In this document: piece by piece, positions 33,710 through 38,522 of the stretch | Layout of the letters: each line of letters opens with the position of its first letter | How positions within the stretch are numbered: position 1 is the first letter of the stretch | NCBI GenBank assembly: GCA_027053355.1 | Contig: JALUDX010000108.1 | Span: forward strand, 1 to 38,522 | Direction: 5' to 3' | DNA: 38,522 nt | Source of the DNA: Anaerolineales bacterium | GTDB taxonomy: Bacteria; Chloroflexota; Anaerolineae; Anaerolineales; DRMV01 | The notes under the pieces: generated by a model | Databases searched by the model: none | The model's input: only the letters and a program-made list of their open reading frames with translations | Told to the model about the DNA's origin: nothing | Made by a program: the position numbers and the translations under genes

Positions 33710-34567
33710 TCAGGCCGCGTCGTCCTTTTGAAAGGCAAAGGCCAGAAAGCCCAACACGCCGGTAACCATCATCAACAACACGCTGACCGCGTTGATTTCG
33801 GGGGTGATGCCAAAGCGCAGGCGAGAATAGAGCAAAATGGGCATGGTGGGGTCAGAGCCGCTGAGGAAGTAGGTGGTGTTGAAGTTTTCGAAGGAAAACA
33901 GGAAGGCAATGATGGCAGCCCCAATCATGGCTGGCGCCAGAAAGCGCAGCGTGATCAGCCACACGGCTTCCAGGCGGCTGGAGCCCAAGTCCATAGCGGC
34001 TTCTTCCAGCGCGGGGTCGAAGCGCTTGAGCCGCGCCACGATCACCAGCGTGGTCGTGGTAGCGACGAAACTCACCTGCCCCGCCACCACCAGCCAGAAG
34101 CCGGGGCGCAAAAACGTGCCCGCCCCTGCTCCAAATATTTTATCCAATCCGTTGGCAATGCCATAGGAAAAGGCCAAAATCGACGTCCCCAACACCACCC
34201 CCGGCACGACCAGCGGGCCTAACATCAGTAGATACAAGAAGTTCTGCCCGATGAATTTGTAACGTACGAACAAGAAGGCGTTGTTCACGCCCAAGGCCAC
34301 CGAAATCAAGGTCACCAAAACGGCCACTTTGAGGCTGACGATGACCGCCGAAATCATGCGCGCGTCGTCGAAAAAGCCTACCCGCCCGGGCGTGCTGGCT
34401 TTGAACCAATCCAACGTGAAGCCCTGCCAGGGGAAAGAGGCGCTGGGGTTGTTGTTGAAGGCCAAAATGGTGACGATGACCAGCGGGCCCAAGGTGAAAA
34501 TCAAAACCAAGATGGCGTAGGCGTAAAACAACGCTTTGCTCAGGGAAAGCCCTTTTTGTCGAAACAT
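33710..34567 (-). CDS. potC: Spermidine/putrescine-type ABC permease, PotC-like
   Basis: This 285-aa inner membrane permease has six TM helices. The coupling EAA-like loop is EEAAMDLGSSRLEAVWLITL near residue 175. It pairs with the PotB-like permease. ATG 34567 overlaps the upstream stop by one base (TGATG), which implies coupled translation; the longer frame at 34615 is not needed. The family moves polyamines, but also aminoethylphosphonate and other small ligands. Confidence 0.85.
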   Translation of the reverse strand: MFRQKGLSLSKALFYAYAILVLIFTLGPLVIVTILAFNNNPSASFPWQGFTLDWFKASTPGRVGFFDDARMISAVIVSLKVAVLVTLISVALGVNNAFLFVRYKFIGQNFLYLLMLGPLVVPGVVLGTSILAFSYGIANGLDKIFGAGAGTFLRPGFWLVVAGQVSFVATTTTLVIVARLKRFDPALEEAAMDLGSSRLEAVWLITLRFLAPAMIGAAIIAFLFSFENFNTTYFLSGSDPTMPILLYSRLRFGITPEINAVSVLLMMVTGVLGFLAFAFQKDDAA

Positions 34568-35415
34568 CACATGGCCTCCGAGAGATCTTGCTTGGTGATC
34601 TTCAGCACAATCCACACGAACAGCACCGAGAAGGTAAGCAAAATCACGCTGAAGGCAGAGCCTTTGTTCTGGTTGAAGCGGATGATGAACTGGTTGTAGA
34701 TGATTTCGGTGAACCAGAGGCTGTTTTTGCCGCCCAGCAGGGTCACGGTCACGTAATTGCCCAAGTTGAGCATGAACACCATGATGCTGCCCACCATCAT
34801 GCCCGGCGCGGCGTGAGGAATGATGATTTCCCGCAGGGTGGACCAGAAGTTGCCGCCCAGGTCGTAAGCAGCCTCGATCAGGCTGTCGTCTAACGTGTCC
34901 AGCGAGTTGATGATGGGGATGGTCATAAAGAGCAGCGAAGTGTAAACCAGCCCTACTGCGATGGTGCTGTCATGGTACAGAAACTCAATGTTGTGGTGGG
35001 TGAGGCCAATGGCCCGGAGCAGGTAACTCAGCACACCGGTTTCCCGGAAAAACACCATCCACGTAAAGGCCTGGATGAGTTCCGAGACCCAGTAGGGCAG
35101 GATGATGGCCAGCAGCAGCATGGCCTTGAGGTGCTTGCCGGCCACTTTGGTGATGATGAACGCCACAGGGAAGGAAATGACCAAGGTGAGCAAAGTGACC
35201 AGGGTCGAAAACACAGCGGTGCGGACGAAGATTTTGCGATAGAGGGGGCTGTGGAAGAAGTAGAGGTAGTTGGCTAAGGTGAATTCGCCGCCACGCCGGC
35301 TGACAAAAGAGAGATAAAAGAGTTTGAGATGGGGCAGCACAAAGAGTAGGCCGATCCAGAGCAACATAAAGGTCAGCAGCACCCACTGCCCCCGGTTTCT
35401 GGCTAAGGTTTTCAT
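34567..35415 (-). CDS. potB: Spermidine/putrescine-type ABC permease, PotB-like
   Basis: This 282-aa permease has six TM helices and the coupling motif LIEAAYDLGGNFWSTLREII near residue 180. The N-terminal LLFVLPHLKLFYLSF and the extracytoplasmic loop are typical of PotB. Its start overlaps the potA stop as ATGA (35412-35415). It forms the membrane channel with the PotC-like subunit. Confidence 0.87.
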   Translation of the reverse strand: MKTLARNRGQWVLLTFMLLWIGLLFVLPHLKLFYLSFVSRRGGEFTLANYLYFFHSPLYRKIFVRTAVFSTLVTLLTLVISFPVAFIITKVAGKHLKAMLLLAIILPYWVSELIQAFTWMVFFRETGVLSYLLRAIGLTHHNIEFLYHDSTIAVGLVYTSLLFMTIPIINSLDTLDDSLIEAAYDLGGNFWSTLREIIIPHAAPGMMVGSIMVFMLNLGNYVTVTLLGGKNSLWFTEIIYNQFIIRFNQNKGSAFSVILLTFSVLFVWIVLKITKQDLSEAM

Positions 35416-36539
35416 GGCAATCCCTCCGCTTCGGTGCGCGGCTGAGCCACCGGGTGGAACGCGTTGGCGGCATCCCAGCGCCAGGAGAGGGTGACCACTT
35501 CGCCCACTTTGACGTCGGGCGCGTTTTCGGTGTGCTGCACTTTGACGTTCAGGCTCAGCGGGCGGTCGCTTTCCAGAAGGTCTACGATGACCAACGAATG
35601 CGAGCCGTCGAAGTTGATTTCGCTTACTTTGCCCACGATGCCATCGTCGTGCCGACCGGGGCGCAGGGTGATCATCTCAGGGCGGATGAACAGGTCGACC
35701 CGGTCGCCGACGGCCAGGTTTTCTCCAGCGCGCCCGGCCATACGGATGCCGCCGATTTCCACGTCCACGCCGCCGCCCTGTCGGAAGGCCACCACTTTGC
35801 CGTTGGTGAGTTTGTTGTTTTCGCCCACGAACGAGGCCACGAAATGGGTTGCCGGTTGGCGGTAAAGTTCTTCGGGCGGGGCAATCTGCTCGATTCTGCC
35901 GTGGTTGATCACCGCCACCGTGTCAGACATGGCCAGCGCGATGGTCTGGTCGTGGGTGATGTAGACAAAGGTAGTGCCTGTGCGGGCTTGCAGGTGCTTG
36001 AGTTCCAGTTTCATGCTCTGGCGGAGTTTCAGGTCCAGGGAACCCAGCGGTTCGTCTAACAAAAGCACGGTTGGCTCCAGCACCAGGCTGCGCGCCAGCG
36101 CGACGCGCTGCTGTTGGCCGCCGGAAAGTTGGTGGATTTTGCGCTTTTCCAACCCTTCCAGACCCACCCGGGCTAACGCGTCTTTGGCACGGCGTTCCAT
36201 TTCGGCTTTGCTTATGCCGCCGCGGCGGCGCAAGCCAAAAGTCACGTTGTCCAAAACATTCATCATCGGGAACAAAGCCAGCCGCTGGAAAACCATGTTG
36301 CACGGCCGTTTGTTGGGGGGGACGTCGTTGACCCGCTGGCCGCCGATGTAGATGTCGCCGCTGGTGGGTTTTTCGAAACCGGCGATCATCCGCAGGAGGG
36401 TGGTCTTACCACTGCCTGAAGGGCCCAGAATCGAGAAAAAACTCCCCTTGGGAATTTCGAAACTGACGTCGTTGACGGCTATCAAGTCGCCAAACTTTTT
36501 CGTCACATGGACAAGAGCAACATCAATCTCTTGGGACAT
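35412..36539 (-). CDS. potA: Spermidine/putrescine-type ABC ATPase, PotA-like
   Basis: This 375-aa ATPase has Walker A GPSGSGKTT at residues 39-47, the signature LSGGQQQRVALARSL, Walker B VLLLDEPLGSLDLKLR and the H-loop in YITHDQTIAL. The C-terminal TOBE domain begins near residue 280 (IRPEMITLRPG). Length and order match PotA. It is the second gene of the operon, behind potD and a 12-bp intercistronic hairpin. Confidence 0.92.
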   Translation of the reverse strand: MSQEIDVALVHVTKKFGDLIAVNDVSFEIPKGSFFSILGPSGSGKTTLLRMIAGFEKPTSGDIYIGGQRVNDVPPNKRPCNMVFQRLALFPMMNVLDNVTFGLRRRGGISKAEMERRAKDALARVGLEGLEKRKIHQLSGGQQQRVALARSLVLEPTVLLLDEPLGSLDLKLRQSMKLELKHLQARTGTTFVYITHDQTIALAMSDTVAVINHGRIEQIAPPEELYRQPATHFVASFVGENNKLTNGKVVAFRQGGGVDVEIGGIRMAGRAGENLAVGDRVDLFIRPEMITLRPGRHDDGIVGKVSEINFDGSHSLVIVDLLESDRPLSLNVKVQHTENAPDVKVGEVVTLSWRWDAANAFHPVAQPRTEAEGLP

Positions 36540-36572
36540 GATACCTCGCCTCGGTTGAAGATGGCAGGATAG

Positions 36573-36606
36573 CCACGCCCCGGCAGGTGCGTTCGCCGGG
36601 GCGTGG
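36573..36606 (-). promoter_or_regulatory. Intercistronic hairpin between potD and potA
   Basis: The perfect 12-bp stem CCACGCCCCGGC/GCCGGGGCGTGG has a 10-nt loop. No T-run follows on the minus strand, so it is more likely an mRNA-stabilising hairpin that keeps potD message in excess than a terminator. Confidence 0.65.
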
Positions 36607-36619
36607 AAAGTTTAGCCTG

Positions 36620-37792
36620 CTATTTGGATTGAGCGGCTTTCACTTGCTCGAGCACATCGGCCTGAATGTCTTGCGCGTAAGGCGGCAGAGGGAAGTACCA
36701 TTTGATGGTCTTCATCTTTTCGGGCGGCAGGGTTTCAGCAACGATTTTCGCCATTTCAGGCGAAGCCAGTTCCACCGCGCCTTGAGAGGCGGTCTGGTAA
36801 CCGGTTTTGTTGATGATGACCGCGGCGTTTTCCGGTTTCATCACAAAGTTGATCCACTTGTAGGCGGCATCGACGTTTTCTGCCCCGGCAGAGATGGCGA
36901 AAGTGTCAAACCAGCCCACTGCGCCTTCTTTGGGCACCACGTACTTGAACTTGCCAGGGTTCTCTTTCATCAGTGTCCAGGCGATCGCGTCCCAACTGGT
37001 AGCAACCCAGACCTCTTCGTTCTTCAGCAGGTCTTCCAACTGCTGGCGGGAATCCCAGTAAGTGCGGACGATGGGTTTGCACTCGATGAGTTTGTCGCGC
37101 ACCGCGTTCATCACCTTGCGGTATTCATCCTCGCTTTTCACGGCTTTGGCAGGGTCGTAACCCAGTGCGTAGGCAAACATGTAGAGAGTGTCGTACTTGG
37201 CGCGATAACTCACCCGGCCTTTGTATTTGGGGTCACACAGGTCGAGGTAACTCTTCCCGGCATCGGGAGCCTTCTCGGTGTTGATGACCATGGCAGTGGT
37301 GCCCCACACAAAAGGCAGGGCGTAAGGCTTGCCTTGGTATTCCGAGTTTTTGAGGATGGATTCCCAGTAAGCCGGGATGAAAAGGTCTTTGTCGACCTTT
37401 GAAAGGTCGAGGGGCTGATAAATGCCAAATTGCTCCTGTGCAGTAGCCACGTAGTTCAAAGTGGGCGAGACCAGGTCAAAACCCACGCCCTTGGTGGCGG
37501 CCATCTTGGCAATAAGTTCGTTGTTGTCGCCGATGTAGGTGATTTCGACCTTGATGCCGGTTTCTTTGGTGAATTTGTTGACCAGTTCTTCGGGTGCGTA
37601 GCCTTCCCAGGTCAGGATACGCAAAACGCCACCGGAAGCGGCCGGAGGGGCCTTGGTGGCGGCAGGGGGGGCAGACGTGGCGGCGGGCTGCTGGGTAGGC
37701 GCCTGGGTGGGCTTCGCCGAGCCGCCACACGCGGCCAGCGCTGTGCTTAACGCAAGAACCAAGATGAGTATGATCCACAGATGGCGTTTCAT
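36620..37792 (-). CDS. potD: Spermidine/putrescine-type ABC transporter, substrate-binding lipoprotein (PotD-like)
   Basis: This 390-aa lipoprotein has a signal peptide that ends in LAAC (lipidated cysteine at residue 21). A Thr/Pro/Ala/Gln-rich linker to about residue 52 is of the kind seen in lipoproteins of Chloroflexota. The PotD-like fold then starts LRILTWEGYAPEELVNKF and continues VGFDLVSPTLNYVA. The ligand is not certain: PotD relatives bind polyamines, but the neighbouring genes point to a phosphorylated compound. AAGGAG precedes ATG 37792. It is the first gene of the cluster, transcribed from the promoter at 37924-37952. Confidence 0.88.
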   Translation of the reverse strand: MKRHLWIILILVLALSTALAACGGSAKPTQAPTQQPAATSAPPAATKAPPAASGGVLRILTWEGYAPEELVNKFTKETGIKVEITYIGDNNELIAKMAATKGVGFDLVSPTLNYVATAQEQFGIYQPLDLSKVDKDLFIPAYWESILKNSEYQGKPYALPFVWGTTAMVINTEKAPDAGKSYLDLCDPKYKGRVSYRAKYDTLYMFAYALGYDPAKAVKSEDEYRKVMNAVRDKLIECKPIVRTYWDSRQQLEDLLKNEEVWVATSWDAIAWTLMKENPGKFKYVVPKEGAVGWFDTFAISAGAENVDAAYKWINFVMKPENAAVIINKTGYQTASQGAVELASPEMAKIVAETLPPEKMKTIKWYFPLPPYAQDIQADVLEQVKAAQSK

Positions 37793-37923
37793 AAGTTTTT
37801 CTCCTTGGGATGGGATAGAACGAACGGGGAAGGGGGGTCTGAGGGAATATCTGATTTGCGGACGGCCTCCTCCTTTCTGACAGGGGTCAGGCGCTGCGCT
37901 TGTGGGTTGAGCAGCGTATTTTG

Positions 37924-37952
37924 ATTATACCATGAAGCAATGGTATAGACAA
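37924..37952 (-). promoter_or_regulatory. potD promoter with palindromic operator-like site
   Basis: On the minus strand TTGTCT (37952-37947), a 17-bp spacer and TATAAT (37929-37924) preceded by TGG form a strong promoter. The inverted repeat TATACCAT/ATGGTATA (37926-37933 and 37940-37947, 6-bp gap) overlaps the spacer and -10. The adjacent TGGTATAGAC (37941-37950) resembles the TGGTATAGACCA type of site known for HutC-subfamily GntR regulators, and such a regulator is encoded in this cluster. Confidence 0.65.
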
Positions 37953-37998
37953 AACTGAAAGCGCCGAGGTGGCTCAAACTACTCCAGCGGCACAGTGG

Positions 37999-38150
37999 AG
38001 GCAAAGGCGCAGAGAAGCGTAAAGATACGCAAAGAGGTCTATGCCAAGTGCGCTAAGGATACAAAGGAGGCCAAGAAAAACTTTCTGTGTCTTCTGTGTC
38101 TTCTGTGTCTTCTGTGTTTTCTCTTTTGGTCTGGGTTAATCTGTAACTGC
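37999..38150. repeat. Degenerate intergenic repeat with TTCTGTGTC nonamer array
   Basis: A purine-rich left part (GCGCAGAGAAGCG, ATACGCAAAGAGG) is followed by four TTCTGTGTC-type nonamers at 38083-38118. The units match the right arm of the E elements, but no GTAAC ends are found, so this may be a relic or a separate slippage array. The rest of 37793-38211 contains only the potD leader, promoter and operator. Confidence 0.65.
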
Positions 38151-38211
38151 CTACGGCGGTGTAGGCGCTTTGGCTTGCCCTTTCCCCAAAAATTGCCATG
38201 CAAGGAATCCT

Positions 38212-38522
38212 TCAATCTTCCAACGTCCCCGATAATCCATGTGACCCCTTAAATTCCTTGCCGTTCGGTTGGGTGAGCAGGCGTTTGAGGTATTGCGTTT
38301 CTTCGGCCGGGTTGCAGATCATTCCGTCCAGCCATGCGGCGCGCAGGGTTTGGAGGATTTGCTTGTAGCGCGGGCCGGGGCGAAGGCCGCGGGCGCGCAG
38401 GTCGTCGCCGGTGGTGATGGGCTTGACGTGCCGCCATGCTGAGGCAAATTTGTCTAAGCGCGCTGCCAGCGCGGGGTCGGCGCAGGCCAGCCGCAGCGCG
38501 TAGGCCGCGGCCAGAGGGTGCT
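38212..38522 (-). CDS. C-terminal part of a CCA-adding enzyme / poly(A) polymerase-like protein (partial)
   Basis: This frame is not in the ORF track because it runs off the window without a start. Its last 102 codons read through ITTGDDLRARGLRPGPRYKQ and LQTLRAAWLDGMICNPAEET and stop at TGA 38214-38212. The GDDL-x-LGL-x-PGP pattern followed by an acidic helix is typical of the C-terminal tail of tRNA nucleotidyltransferases that repair CCA ends. The 62-aa ORF listed at 38249-38437 is its shadow. The N-terminal catalytic part lies beyond 38522. Confidence 0.75.
   Translation of the reverse strand, partial: HPLAAAYALRLACADPALAARLDKFASAWRHVKPITTGDDLRARGLRPGPRYKQILQTLRAAWLDGMICNPAEETQYLKRLLTQPNGKEFKGSHGLSGTLED

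Noticed and set aside
37789-38004. 71-aa minus-strand ORF in the potD leader as a leader peptide
   Set aside because: It has no ribosome binding site at its ATG and spans the potD promoter and operator, so it cannot be translated from the potD transcript start.
38083-38118. Possible CRISPR-like array of TTCTGTGTC units
   Set aside because: The 9-bp units are contiguous with no spacers, so it is a simple tandem repeat related to the arms of the E elements. No cas gene is near.

Overview
The window is GC-rich, densely coded bacterial DNA with every sign of a chromosome: two tRNA genes, housekeeping genes (lipB, ychF, ilvE, queA, a CCA-adding-enzyme-like gene) and nutrient-uptake operons. Lipoprotein-type binding proteins, one with a long Thr/Pro/Ala linker behind the lipobox, a VanW-type protein, a repeated DUF5671-like membrane protein and a giant multi-GAF kinase suggest a Chloroflexota bacterium, perhaps Anaerolineae. 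This assignment rests on gene style, not on a marker gene.

Layout. 1-443: start of window with a 21-bp perfect hairpin and a duplicated 21-22-mer. 444-3712 (+): small membrane protein, DUF5671-like membrane protein and lipB, whose frame ends inside a tRNA-Arg(CCT) gene. 3906-3994 (-): tRNA-Leu(CAA) with its own promoter and terminator, flanked by two copies of a C/T-rich repeat. 4195-7099 (+): ychF, a heptamer tandem repeat and pepF. 7207-9953 (-): VanW protein, Trm112-like protein, HEAT protein. 10148-11071 (-): ilvE. 11615-15604 (+): a 1329-residue PDZ/7TM-like/4xGAF histidine kinase. 16110-19795 (+): FIST protein, queA, CNNM/CorC-type protein. 20304-25929 (+): a complete branched-chain amino acid type ABC operon (livJ-H-M-G-F) with promoter, internal attenuator-like hairpin and terminator. 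26085-28845 (+): SDR, DUF971, Hsp20, FmdB-type zinc ribbon, small membrane protein. 29054-37792 (-): an eight-gene cluster read potD-potA-potB-potC-gpdQ-gntR-glpA-FAD oxidoreductase. 38212-38522 (-): 3' end of a CCA-adding-enzyme-like gene missing from the ORF track.

Two things stand out. First, the intergenic regions carry a family of about 200-240-bp non-autonomous elements with 14-15-bp terminal inverted repeats (GTAAC-GTTCAGCCT type). In four copies 8-bp direct repeats abut the ends, two ends are truncated in other copies, and one arm carries GGAT at exact 10-bp spacing. A second element with different inverted repeats lies directly behind the kinase gene. No transposase is present in the window. 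Second, the minus-strand cluster joins a PotABCD-type importer with a GpdQ-type phosphodiesterase (metal ligands at nearly the GpdQ positions), a GlpA-type FAD dehydrogenase with a [2Fe-2S] domain, a second FAD/NAD oxidoreductase and a GntR/UTRA regulator. A palindromic operator-like site overlaps the potD promoter. Together these read as a possible glycerophosphodiester uptake and oxidation system. One of the mobile elements sits at the gpdQ stop codon and probably split a formerly tighter operon.
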